From a virus, in the IMG/VR virus record IMGVR_UViG_3300050120_000213, positions 1-64,000 of that record: a stretch of 64,000 nt of DNA; one strand, written 5' to 3'. Position numbers and translations under genes: made by a program. Under the pieces are notes generated by a model. It was not told where the DNA came from. It worked only from the letters and a program-made list of their open reading frames with translations, and searched no databases. Positions 23,596 to 31,670 of this stretch are shown here, in pieces (the first letter of the stretch is position 1; every line of letters starts with the position of its first letter).

Positions 23596-24270
23596 CTACG
23601 ACTCCGCGTGCTCTGCGGCGGCGTCTTCCACTACGGGCGCTGTCTTGGCGTGTTTTTCAGCCAGCGCGGCAGCTTCCATCGCTTTCAACTGCTCAGCAGC
23701 GACCTTGTACGCGTCCTTGTCCGCCGAAAACAGTCCGGTCGGGTAGCCCGCTTCGAGGCGTGCGCTATAGCTTTCGAACACCACGGACGGGGTTACCGCC
23801 AATAGGTCGTACGTCAGCGGCCACAACACTTCGATCACTTGGTCGATCACCATCTTGATGGCTTCGGTGTCCCACACGCCACCGTTAAACACGCCCATGG
23901 CTTGGTACAACAGTTCCACGGACAGGCTGTTCAATTTCAGCAGCGCTTCGGTCTTGGTGTAGTGCTTCAAATGCACCTTCTTACCCGAGCCAGGGATCTT
24001 GACTTTCAAGGTCTTGGCGAGCATCACGGTGTAGTAGCTCACGCCGCCCAGCGAGGTGAAGGTGTTTTGCAGCAACGTATCGTTCAACTGCTCGCCCAGC
24101 AGGTAGGGGTTAAGCCCTTGCAACAGCCCGCCGACCTCCGTGTTGAACCCGATAATGCCGTGAAACAGGTTCGTGGTGGGACTGGTACGCGCAGTGTCCC
24201 GTAAGCCGACCTTAGCGGTCTTTACCAGCACCGTTCTAAAAACGTTACGTTTAAAAATTCCGGTGTCCAT
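23596..24270 (-). CDS. Conserved phage protein, unknown function
   Basis: 224 residues from MDTGIFKRNVF (AGAGG upstream). Helical; ends in an Ala/Glu-rich tail. NLFHGIIGFNTEVGGLL and WDTEAIKMVIDQV are notable blocks. Lies between ruvC and the 22686 gene. No assignment. Confidence 0.65.
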   Translation of the reverse strand: MDTGIFKRNVFRTVLVKTAKVGLRDTARTSPTTNLFHGIIGFNTEVGGLLQGLNPYLLGEQLNDTLLQNTFTSLGGVSYYTVMLAKTLKVKIPGSGKKVHLKHYTKTEALLKLNSLSVELLYQAMGVFNGGVWDTEAIKMVIDQVIEVLWPLTYDLLAVTPSVVFESYSARLEAGYPTGLFSADKDAYKVAAEQLKAMEAAALAEKHAKTAPVVEDAAAEHAES

Positions 24271-24304
24271 TTCTAACCTCTGCTGGTAATTGATAAGAAG
24301 GGCA

Positions 24305-24826
24305 TCATACCGCAATTTCACCCAAAGGGCCGTACCCATATGCAACACCCTTGGGGTATTTCTCTACTTCTACTGCTAACAAATGCTGGCCCATCCGTGC
24401 CAAAGCGTAAGCATCTACGATATCGTTGGACTTATTTTTAAAACCCCAGCGGGCCGCAACATATTCCGCCATCCCATCTTTGTTCATCCCTCCCTGACCA
24501 GGGCCGCCTACCCACAGCTTTAGGGTTGATGGTCGAATCATGCGCCAGGGGATACCGTGGTGGTGCAACCCTACCCGTAAAATCGTACCAATTTCAATCT
24601 GGGTGATAATTGTACTACCACTTTTCTGCAACCCCAAAGCGTATTCTTCGATAAACGCCACATCGGGCTTGCGGGCTTCTAAAAAGTGGTCGAAGTTCAC
24701 TGCAATCAATTGCAACCGCTCAAACCCCTCGATGCCTTCGATATGCAGCAGCTTCACAAAGGATTCGTCGCCATCCAGCACGGCTAGTCCGGTTTTCGTT
24801 GAAGCGTCGATCCCCAGCACCCTCAT
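24305..24826 (-). CDS. RuvC-like Holliday junction resolvase
   Basis: 173 residues. GIDASTKTG (5-13, first catalytic Asp7), FIEEYALG (E60/E61) and DIVDAYALA (D135/D138) give the RuvC acidic set. Cuts branched recombination intermediates before packaging. The start ATG (24826) lies in the end of the inserted HNH gene. A recoded copy of its first five codons remains at 25294-25308. Contains site 13. Confidence 0.88.
   Translation of the reverse strand: MRVLGIDASTKTGLAVLDGDESFVKLLHIEGIEGFERLQLIAVNFDHFLEARKPDVAFIEEYALGLQKSGSTIITQIEIGTILRVGLHHHGIPWRMIRPSTLKLWVGGPGQGGMNKDGMAEYVAARWGFKNKSNDIVDAYALARMGQHLLAVEVEKYPKGVAYGYGPLGEIAV
24701..24714. repeat. Palindromic site, copy 13 (CA centre)
   Basis: TGCAATCAATTGCA inside the resolvase gene, read as LQLIAV. 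Confidence 0.9.
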
Positions 24827-25287
24827 ACGTGACTCCACGCTTTTCCGTACTTTATATCTGTAACTATGTAATAACCCACTCCCAATTCCTTTGCTATATG
24901 AGTCATTTTCTCTTTCTGATTAAGAAGGGCTTTTATGCGTCTAGCAGTATCCTCATTGATTATCGCGTTACCGTGAGTCTCGCCGTGGCAATGCCGCCCT
25001 TTGGTAACTGCGTCTTGGACGTTTTCTTTTTGAGTTCCCGCCAATAGATGATCTGGTCTAACACATAAAGGAGTATCACAAATGTGGCGAATAACATACC
25101 CTTCAGGAACAGGGCCATTAACAAGTGTGTAGCTGTATATATGGGCACGGATGCCTTTTCGCTTCACAGCAAACTGCCCATAACCCTTACACTGGCCTGC
25201 TGTCCATAACCAACACTCACCAGTCTTGTCTACTTTAGTCCAAAACAATTCTTCTGGGGACATACGAAGGTAAACACCGCTAGGCAT
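24823..25287 (-). CDS. HNH homing endonuclease with C-terminal HTH
   Basis: 154 residues. GECWLWTAGQCKGYGQF, RAHIYSYTLVNG, HICDTPLCVRPDHLLAGTQKEN (HNH_3 core), and AKELGVGYYIVTDIKYGKAW HTH tail. Inserted at the ruvC start: its final codons TGG AGT CAC form the ribosome site of ruvC, and its stop overlaps ruvC's ATG. Same family as 15351-15860. Confidence 0.9.
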   Translation of the reverse strand: MPSGVYLRMSPEELFWTKVDKTGECWLWTAGQCKGYGQFAVKRKGIRAHIYSYTLVNGPVPEGYVIRHICDTPLCVRPDHLLAGTQKENVQDAVTKGRHCHGETHGNAIINEDTARRIKALLNQKEKMTHIAKELGVGYYIVTDIKYGKAWSHV

Positions 25288-25308
25288 ACTAATCTCCCAG
25301 TACGCGCA
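25288..25308 (-). pseudogene. Remnant of the original ruvC start (homing scar)
   Basis: Minus strand ATGCGCGTACTGGGAGATTA begins right at the stop of the exonuclease gene (TGATG). It encodes MRVLGD then stops, matching the MRVLGID start of the intact ruvC with synonymous differences. It marks where the endonuclease gene was inserted. Confidence 0.7.
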
Positions 25309-26217
25309 TCACAACTCCAACGCCGGTTGGGTCGCCGGGTAGTTGCCGCTGAAACAGGCGGCACACTCACCACAGTTCTTGGCGTATTTGTCAGTGGGTA
25401 GTTTGCAAATACCGGACGGCATATTGATTGCCCCGCTAGGCAAACTTTCCCGAAAGACTTTTACTTGCTTCGCCATATCCAACAGGGGCTGTATCCGTTT
25501 GTCATCGCGTTTAACAATAAATTCCCTAAATGGCAAAATTTCCCCGTCGTGGTCTAGGTTTTTCTTGCCGTAACCCCGGCTCACATACACCACCCGGGCT
25601 TCGTGCAGATTAATTCGGTCCTTATACACACTGGCGCTGTCAGCAATCAGCTTCAGGTAAAGCTGGGTTCTCTGGCTGTGCTCGGGCAGCGGGGTAGTGA
25701 TTTTCTCAAAATCTTCTACCCGGATGATTTTTAACTCCGTCACCGCCACCATCAGCACGCCTAGATCGACCATGACATCGATGCTGCCCGACACGCCGTA
25801 CTGCTGTGATTCGAAGACCACTTCGGCGTATTCCCAGTTGCACATACCTTGCTTCTTACAGCCGTTGGCTGGCTTGGAACAGAAGGTCCGCTGATCGCCA
25901 CAGCTACGGCACTTCCAGTTACCAACAGCCGCATCGCCCAGCCATTCATCGGTAACCAGCTTCGCGGTCGCATTGCCGATGTCAAACGTGGTTTGAAGCG
26001 CGGTGGCAATGTACTCATCTTTTTTCTTCTTTGCCAATAAATCGAGCAATGCCCATTGACGCGGGCAAAAATTGGGCTTGGTCACGTCTGAGGCGTGCAC
26101 CACATCCCGGGAGCGCGCAGGTTGATACCCCCCAACGTGCATCTTCAATCGCGTGATGATGGACATTGTGGGGGTTGCGCTGTCTAATACTGCATTTTTA
26201 AGCCATCCGGTCGCCAA
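25309..26217 (-). CDS. Cas4/RecB-like PD-(D/E)XK exonuclease
   Basis: 302 residues from a TTG start (GGAG 6 nt upstream). HASDVTKPNFCPRQW (41-55), VSGSIDVMVD (142-151), VTELKII (159-165) and HSQRTQLYLKL (180-190) give the nuclease core. Cys51 and C-terminal cysteines (CKLP...CGECAAC) suggest an iron-sulfur cluster as in Cas4/AddB. Zinc-type cysteines around 103-126 are an insertion. Works with RecA and the resolvases in phage recombination. Confidence 0.82.
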   Translation of the reverse strand: MATGWLKNAVLDSATPTMSIITRLKMHVGGYQPARSRDVVHASDVTKPNFCPRQWALLDLLAKKKKDEYIATALQTTFDIGNATAKLVTDEWLGDAAVGNWKCRSCGDQRTFCSKPANGCKKQGMCNWEYAEVVFESQQYGVSGSIDVMVDLGVLMVAVTELKIIRVEDFEKITTPLPEHSQRTQLYLKLIADSASVYKDRINLHEARVVYVSRGYGKKNLDHDGEILPFREFIVKRDDKRIQPLLDMAKQVKVFRESLPSGAINMPSGICKLPTDKYAKNCGECAACFSGNYPATQPALEL

Positions 26218-26228
26218 AATTCACTCCA

Positions 26229-26459
26229 TTAATGCAGCGTGCCATTATCGCGCATCACTTCAACTTCTTCGTGGTTGAGAATGTATTCAGTTAATACGGT
26301 GTTCACCGTAGGGTTATCGAGACTGCTTACATGTACCACTTTTGCGTGGGGGCCGTCTTGGGTCGCCAGCACTAGAATAAAGTCCCACGCGGGGTCCATC
26401 ACACCAGTAAGGGCTTCCACGCAAACTTGCAAATGTTTTAACGCTTGGTCCTTGTCCAT
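26229..26459 (-). CDS. Small hypothetical protein
   Basis: 76 residues from MDKDQALKHLQ. Beta-rich centre (DFILVLATQDGPHAKVVHVSS). Start sits 1 nt after the upstream nuclease stop. No family recognised. Confidence 0.6.
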   Translation of the reverse strand: MDKDQALKHLQVCVEALTGVMDPAWDFILVLATQDGPHAKVVHVSSLDNPTVNTVLTEYILNHEEVEVMRDNGTLH

Positions 26460-26460
26460 A

Positions 26461-26832
26461 TCAATCCCCGGTGAGTTCGTCAAAGGCGCTACGGGGTAGC
26501 ATAACCCAATCTTCCTTGATACCCCGTAACTTTCCTGCCGAATCAACAAAACTCACCGTCAGTAAGGGTTTGGCCCCTTGGCTAAGTGCTTCCGCCGTGA
26601 TTTTGGTCAGCCACCCTAAGTCTACCTTCAGGGTATCACCAGTAGTCGATTTAGCCTCCGCCAAAAACTTGGTGTTTCGCGCCAATTTAAAGTCGCCTTT
26701 GGCCGACGCTAGTGCCCCGCTGGCCGGTTGCAGACGCCCACCCATAGCCTTGGATAGACGCTTCTCCGAAGCCCGCCCTGAGTCGCCTATATTCGCGCCC
26801 TCTATCCGCTTCATGAATGGGTTATTGGGCAT
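26461..26832 (-). CDS. PD-(D/E)XK Holliday-junction resolvase-like nuclease
   Basis: 123 residues from MPNNPFMKR, overlapping the end of the RecA gene. SEKRLSKAMGGRLQPASGALASAKGDFKL and FLAEAKSTTGDTLKVDLGWL show the E...D...ExK nuclease pattern of RecU/Hjc-type enzymes. With RuvC this gives two potential junction resolvases. Confidence 0.72.
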   Translation of the reverse strand: MPNNPFMKRIEGANIGDSGRASEKRLSKAMGGRLQPASGALASAKGDFKLARNTKFLAEAKSTTGDTLKVDLGWLTKITAEALSQGAKPLLTVSFVDSAGKLRGIKEDWVMLPRSAFDELTGD

Positions 26833-28048
26833 CAGCTTGTTCTTCTTCCGACAACGAGGTTTTTTCGCTATGATCAAGTACCATCTTTTGCCCTGCATAG
26901 AGGGCAATCACTTGCGCCTGTAATTGCATGGCAAATTCCTTCTCAGCGGCGTAAGTGTCCCCGATGGTGGACAAGGTGCCGTAAGTCTTGCCATCCAGCA
27001 CCCAGCCCGTACCCTTCTGGGCTTTTACTAATTTCCCTGCCGCTTGTAGTTCATTCTTAACCAGCGTCCAGCTATCGCTTTCACCACACGACAAATCACC
27101 ATGCTCAACCAGGGCCATGTCGTAATTGAAGTTGGCGCGGATAATGCCCACTTTAGCTTTCTTGATTACCGCCACGGTTTCCTTCAGCATGGGGACATCG
27201 GGGCCGCATTCCTTAATATATTTCGGCTTACCGTAAACTCGTACCGTCAGGGAAGACAAGAATTTCATTGTCTGCCCCCCTGGCATCGTTTCAGGGTCGC
27301 CAAACATAACGCCAATTTTCATTCGGGTTTGATTGACGAAAATTACAGCCGGGTCGTGGTCCCGCTTGGCTTCTTCTGACAAAGCAATCGTCACCTTGTT
27401 GCACAGCCGCTTAACTAAAATTGAGGCTGTACCCACATCGAACTTTTCGACAGATTGCTCAACTTCTTTGCTCGATACCACCATCGCCAATGAGTCCACT
27501 ACAATCAACGCCACATCATCAGCGTGAATTAGCCCATCGATAATATCGACCGCTTCTTCGCCATAGCCGGGTTTAACTACCACCAGCCGGTCAACATCTA
27601 CTCCCATACGGGCTGCCCACTTCGGATCGAAAGTGTGCTCAAGGTCGACCCAAATAACCACATTACATTCTTCTGGGCCTTTCTGCGCGGTGGCTGCCGC
27701 CAGATAGCACATATTTGATTTACCCGACGATTCGGGGCCGTAAATAATCGAGTACCTCCCACGTGGAAAACCACCCCCGGTTGCAAAATCAAACTCAAAT
27801 AGCCCCGTGGCAATCCGCCGAACATCTGGCACTTGATTGCCCATAATAATGGTCTTTTCCCCTTTGGCTTTCTTAATAGCCGCGATCACCGCCGCCACCT
27901 CAGAGCCCTTCTTCTTTATCACTACTGTCTCTGCCACCACGGCTTTGACAGGGGCGGGCTTAGCCACCGCAGGGGCAGTAGGCGCTGCTGGGGTCTTGAG
28001 TGAGGGTGACCCCGTGGTCGCTGCGTGATTAGCTATTTGGACGGCCAT
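26822..28048 (-). CDS. RecA/UvsX-type recombinase
   Basis: 408 residues from MAVQIANHA. A/P/V-rich N-terminal tail (1-60), then RecA core: GPESSGKS (104-111, Walker A), VIWVDLEHTFD, VALIVVDSLAMV (Walker B), FVNQTRMKIG, GGQTMKF. Performs strand exchange, probably for recombination-dependent replication and repair. Confidence 0.93.
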   Translation of the reverse strand: MAVQIANHAATTGSPSLKTPAAPTAPAVAKPAPVKAVVAETVVIKKKGSEVAAVIAAIKKAKGEKTIIMGNQVPDVRRIATGLFEFDFATGGGFPRGRYSIIYGPESSGKSNMCYLAAATAQKGPEECNVVIWVDLEHTFDPKWAARMGVDVDRLVVVKPGYGEEAVDIIDGLIHADDVALIVVDSLAMVVSSKEVEQSVEKFDVGTASILVKRLCNKVTIALSEEAKRDHDPAVIFVNQTRMKIGVMFGDPETMPGGQTMKFLSSLTVRVYGKPKYIKECGPDVPMLKETVAVIKKAKVGIIRANFNYDMALVEHGDLSCGESDSWTLVKNELQAAGKLVKAQKGTGWVLDGKTYGTLSTIGDTYAAEKEFAMQLQAQVIALYAGQKMVLDHSEKTSLSEEEQADAQ

Positions 28049-28049
28049 A

Positions 28050-28415
28050 TCAATTTTGTCCTTTGGCGTCTTTGACTGCTTTCTGAATGCGCTCTGACAC
28101 CCAATCAGATGCCCAATCATAAGCCTCCGTCAATTCTTCCTTGGTGCAAGGCACGGTCAGGCGCACATCGATTCGTGCACTCTCATAGTTGCCCAGGTTG
28201 ATCGTCATCCCGCCGCCGACTTCTACCTTGTGCAACTCTTTGGTTGCCACCACCAAGCCCTTGCTCAGTTGCTCGTCTACCGACGACATCAGTTTTTCTT
28301 CTTTCACCCCTGCCCCCTTGCTGGTCACTTTCGTGGTGGTAGTTGTCGCATTGACTGCCGTGCTCGACAAATGTTCGGCGTAGGGGTTTGGTTTGTTCTT
28401 AATACTGATTGCCAT
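28050..28415 (-). CDS. Conserved phage protein upstream of recA
   Basis: 121 residues from MAISIKNKPNP. VEVGGGMTINLGNYESARIDVRLTV is a recognisable block shared by many phages beside RecA-type genes. Possibly a single-strand or recombination accessory factor; unproven. Confidence 0.72.
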   Translation of the reverse strand: MAISIKNKPNPYAEHLSSTAVNATTTTTKVTSKGAGVKEEKLMSSVDEQLSKGLVVATKELHKVEVGGGMTINLGNYESARIDVRLTVPCTKEELTEAYDWASDWVSERIQKAVKDAKGQN

Positions 28416-28417
28416 GA

Positions 28418-28837
28418 TTAGCCCCACTCTGCGTAGATTTGCTTAACGATAATTTGGAGTTCAGCGCGTTGAACTGCGCTAAGCCGTTTGATGCTGTTGC
28501 TGTCTAGGTAGTGCTGAATACGGGCCAACAATCGCACTTGGGCTTCGGTGAACCACAACTCCCAGTGATCAAACTTATTCGGCTCGGGGAAGTACTCCAT
28601 TTTTCGCCAGTTACGCAGCGTCCAAATCGTCACCCCTAATTCTTCCGCCGCCGCCACAAGACTGACGTTGTAACCAGGGGGCTTGGGGTTTTGTTTGCGT
28701 CGGTCATCACGGGCCTTGCGTGCCGATGCCAGCACCCGGGCCTTATACTTGGGATCGTTTTGGTAGCGCTTACGCCGTTGGGAGTTGAAATCTTCCTTAT
28801 GGGTCTTGTACCACTTATCAAACGCTTCGTTAGCCAT
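28418..28837 (-). CDS. MerR-like HTH DNA-binding protein
   Basis: 139 residues from MANEAFDKW, start overlapping the endonuclease stop (TAATG). Basic N-terminal half, then VAAAEELGVTIWTLRNWRK...FPEP, a MerR/excisionase-type winged helix. Could regulate phage transcription or bind replication DNA. Confidence 0.72.
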   Translation of the reverse strand: MANEAFDKWYKTHKEDFNSQRRKRYQNDPKYKARVLASARKARDDRRKQNPKPPGYNVSLVAAAEELGVTIWTLRNWRKMEYFPEPNKFDHWELWFTEAQVRLLARIQHYLDSNSIKRLSAVQRAELQIIVKQIYAEWG

Positions 28838-29337
28838 TACAACCACCTCCAAATGCGCCCTGTATTTATATCTGAAACTGTCATTTGGTGAATTCCGAAT
28901 AAACTCGCTATCTTTGTCTGTGGTATTTTTTGTCTTAGTAGCTCTCGTATTTCTAATACTTGAGATTCTTTGAGTTTGCACTGGGAATTTTTCTTCCCAC
29001 GGGTGGAATTTCCATTCCTAACCATATCGGACCCATTCTCTTTTGAAGTGCCATAGCGCAAATTACTTAAACAATCATTACTACCAATGTCATCCCAATG
29101 TAAGACCATCCTACCTTCTGCAGGGCCTAAGAAGGCTTCAGCTACCAACTTATACGGGTAGCGTTTGTAGCCTACCCCGTTAACAAAAAGTCGAACAAAT
29201 TTACGACCATTTCCATTATCTTGCGGGGTTAAAATATTTCCACCTAGACGCACCACTTTCGTGGATCTAACCCTACCTAGGCTAGAAATTTGATAGCGTC
29301 CTTCAAAACCAACAACAGGCTTCCATAATTCAATCAT
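28837..29337 (-). CDS. NUMOD4-HNH homing endonuclease
   Basis: 166 residues. WKPVVGFEGRYQISSLGRVRS (NUMOD4), LVAEAFLGP...VLHWDDIGSNDCLSNLRYG (HNH core), C-terminal HTH TKIASLFGIHQMTVSDINTGRIW. ATGA overlap with the helicase stop. Its last codons TGG AGG form the ribosome site of the 28418 gene. Confidence 0.92.
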   Translation of the reverse strand: MIELWKPVVGFEGRYQISSLGRVRSTKVVRLGGNILTPQDNGNGRKFVRLFVNGVGYKRYPYKLVAEAFLGPAEGRMVLHWDDIGSNDCLSNLRYGTSKENGSDMVRNGNSTRGKKNSQCKLKESQVLEIRELLRQKIPQTKIASLFGIHQMTVSDINTGRIWRWL

Positions 29338-30671
29338 TTTAACCTCACAATCTCCGCACCGACCCCGTAGTACTGAGTTAAGCGTGACATGTGGAACCCA
29401 GCGTATATCTTATCCCAGTCCACTAAATCAAGAGCAACTGGCTGTTTCTTTCCTTCCATCGCCCTCAATATTCTACCCAGTGATTGCCTTATATCCGACC
29501 TGGGAGTAGCAAAAACTAGAGAATTCCAATGCGGGACATTTGTTCCGGTTGAAACCATAGCATACGTCGCCAGCACCACCTTGGCTTTCTTAGTGGTTTC
29601 GTACTCGTGCTTCTTCATGCCGCCAATGTAGTAGCCAATTTGCTCCCCAGGCACGCCATTTTCAGTCAGCAGCAGAAACAACCGCTTGAGGTGATTATCG
29701 ATCAGGTCGCTGAGAACGAGGGTAGTCCGACCGGCTTTATAAGCCGCCTGGACAAACTCCACTATCTGCATGTTGCGGGAGTTGCTGGCACACATAGCGC
29801 GGGTAACCAGCGTCATATTGCCGGGGGTGTAGGGTATCGGCGTTTCTATCAAATCACCATTCAGATACTGCTTACGCCGTGGGATTTTCCAGCCGGTCTG
29901 CTTGACCAGAATCTTTGGGGTCATTGGCACCATTACACCGTGAATCAGCACGGGGCCAATGTTGCAGGTCACGATCTTCCACTTACCATCTTTGCGGTCG
30001 GTGGTGGCCGAGAAACCCAAGCGGTACTTAGCTGGAAATAACTTGAATACCACCGAGAAAAAATCGGGGGCCATCTGATGGACTTCATCCACGATCAAGA
30101 GGCCAAAATGTCGAAACATCTCTGGGGGGTAGCGATCCGGGATACACACGCTATGCGCCATCCCAATCACAATGCGCTTACCCTGCCAGTCACAAGTGTC
30201 TTGTTGTACTTTACCTACCAGATGCGGGGGCACGCCCAGTACATTAACGATAGCGTCGTACCAACTGTCCATCAGGTCAGTTTTATTGACAATAATCATT
30301 GTCGGCTGACCCAATGCACAGGCAATCACTCCGCCCGCTATCGACTTACCCCAGCCCGTGGGGGCATTAAAAATGTGGTTCTGCCCACTTTTTAATAACT
30401 CCAAGGATTTAAACGGTAGGATCTCTTGTTCTTTGTGCCGGGGGACAAAATTGCAATTGATTGCAACGGGGGGATAAGACTTCCGGTAGTCTACTTTCCC
30501 CAGGGGGACGCATTCACGTGGCACATACAAATTCCCGCCATCCCGGTACGACATATTCACGGGGTCGCCATACTTACTTATGAACTTGAATTCTTTTTCC
30601 AGCGTCGCACTCCACGGGTACGCTGCCATGGCTGCGGTAAATTCAGGTTGGGTATTTACGAGATAAACCAC
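29334..30671 (-). CDS. SF2 (UvsW/XPB-like) DNA helicase
   Basis: 445 residues from GTG at 30671 (GGAG 5 nt upstream). NAPTGWGKS Walker A, LLIVDEVHQM (DEVH), LGFSATTDR, and QSLGRILRAMEGK (motif VI). Probably processes branched replication and recombination intermediates. Contains site 14. Confidence 0.9.
   Translation of the reverse strand: MVYLVNTQPEFTAAMAAYPWSATLEKEFKFISKYGDPVNMSYRDGGNLYVPRECVPLGKVDYRKSYPPVAINCNFVPRHKEQEILPFKSLELLKSGQNHIFNAPTGWGKSIAGGVIACALGQPTMIIVNKTDLMDSWYDAIVNVLGVPPHLVGKVQQDTCDWQGKRIVIGMAHSVCIPDRYPPEMFRHFGLLIVDEVHQMAPDFFSVVFKLFPAKYRLGFSATTDRKDGKWKIVTCNIGPVLIHGVMVPMTPKILVKQTGWKIPRRKQYLNGDLIETPIPYTPGNMTLVTRAMCASNSRNMQIVEFVQAAYKAGRTTLVLSDLIDNHLKRLFLLLTENGVPGEQIGYYIGGMKKHEYETTKKAKVVLATYAMVSTGTNVPHWNSLVFATPRSDIRQSLGRILRAMEGKKQPVALDLVDWDKIYAGFHMSRLTQYYGVGAEIVRLK
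30451..30466. repeat. Palindromic site, copy 14 (TG centre)
   Basis: TTGCAATTGATTGCAA inside the SF2 helicase gene, read as AINCNF. Confidence 0.9.
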
Positions 30672-30689
30672 ATGCACTCCATTGAAGGT

Positions 30690-30800
30690 AAAGGGGGCTG
30701 GGCGGTGTCGAATCTATTTAAGCACACACCCACTCGACTTAGGTGCTGAACCCATCGCGGGCAGTTACGCCCACGATGTCTGCTCTATTGCCCAGCCCTT
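30690..30800 (-). ncRNA. Structured intergenic RNA C (multi-branch)
   Basis: Minus-strand RNA between the ssDNA-binding protein and helicase genes: outer stem GGGCTGGGC/GCCCAGCCC (30790-30798/30695-30703, 9 bp) encloses hairpin CATCG/CGATG plus GGGC/GCCC (30753-30778) and hairpin GTCGA/TCGAC (30707-30738). A short GGT/ACC hairpin lies between them. Followed by CCTTT. No separate promoter seen, so probably an attenuator or RNase III site setting helicase levels. Confidence 0.55.
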
Positions 30801-30804
30801 GATC

Positions 30805-31572
30805 TTACAACTCGGCTGAGTAATCCGTAGCCGTACCTTGACTTGCTGCAGCCGGGGTGCTGTAGCCGCTGACGTTAGGGCTACCCAGGCCCATCTTGGT
30901 CAATTCTTCGCCCGTGCGGAATACGATTTCCACCTCGTAATTGGCTGGGACGAAAATCGACTTGCTGGACTTGACGTTGGTTTTCGGATCAGTGTACTCG
31001 CGCATGTATTGCTGCACCAATTCTTCCACCGGGGTCTTCTTCACGAAGTCAAACATCGACCCGACTGCCGGTGATTTATCGCCGCTCCGCGTCACATCGA
31101 AGGTTGCCCCCGCCAGCCCGCCGCGCTTAATGGCGATCTTGTTCAAGATCTCCATGGTGCCTTTCTTGGCAACGAACAACTTTTGAGTGTCCTTGTACTT
31201 CTTGGACGGATCTTTAACCCCCGTGAATTCGCGGTGATCGATAATGGTGAACAGCGATACCAAGGTCGGGTTATCGCCACTCGCACAAATCGGGCAAGTG
31301 TCATTCAGGTGTGGCGTGGTCTTTTGCGGGCAGACAAACGTATTACCCCAACGGCCATTCAGGTACAAATTATGCTCATAATACCGGGGCGGGACCAAAA
31401 ACCCGTCTTTGGACAACTCGCCGTCCACAAAGGTGACTGCAGCTTCCTCACCTTCCTTGATGAAGAACCGGAACATCTTGCCCTGTTCTTCTTTACGTAA
31501 TTCGGCTTCAACTTGTTCTTGCTTAGCGATAGCGGCAGAATCAGCGCCTTGTTTGAGCCAACTGACGGACAT
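30805..31572 (-). CDS. Zinc-containing ssDNA-binding protein (gp32-like)
   Basis: 255 residues. Centre has FVCPQKTTPHLNDTCPICAS (C...H...CxxC zinc site), OB-like surrounding strands, and an acidic/flexible C-terminal tail. Fits phage single-stranded DNA-binding proteins that coat replication forks. Strong promoter (31637-31664). Confidence 0.8.
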   Translation of the reverse strand: MSVSWLKQGADSAAIAKQEQVEAELRKEEQGKMFRFFIKEGEEAAVTFVDGELSKDGFLVPPRYYEHNLYLNGRWGNTFVCPQKTTPHLNDTCPICASGDNPTLVSLFTIIDHREFTGVKDPSKKYKDTQKLFVAKKGTMEILNKIAIKRGGLAGATFDVTRSGDKSPAVGSMFDFVKKTPVEELVQQYMREYTDPKTNVKSSKSIFVPANYEVEIVFRTGEELTKMGLGSPNVSGYSTPAAASQGTATDYSAEL

Positions 31573-31636
31573 GGTGGACCCCTGAGTAATAATGTGGACT
31601 AAACCACGGTTGAGTACCTCATACGGTACTGCTTCT

Positions 31637-31664
31637 ATAGTATAGCAACGGGGGAATTTGTCAA
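31637..31664 (-). promoter_or_regulatory. Sigma-70 promoter P8
   Basis: TTGACA (31659-31664). Overlapping -10 candidates TACTAT (16-nt spacer) and TATACT (14-nt spacer, TGC extension). Confidence 0.75.
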
Positions 31665-31670
31665 ATGGAA

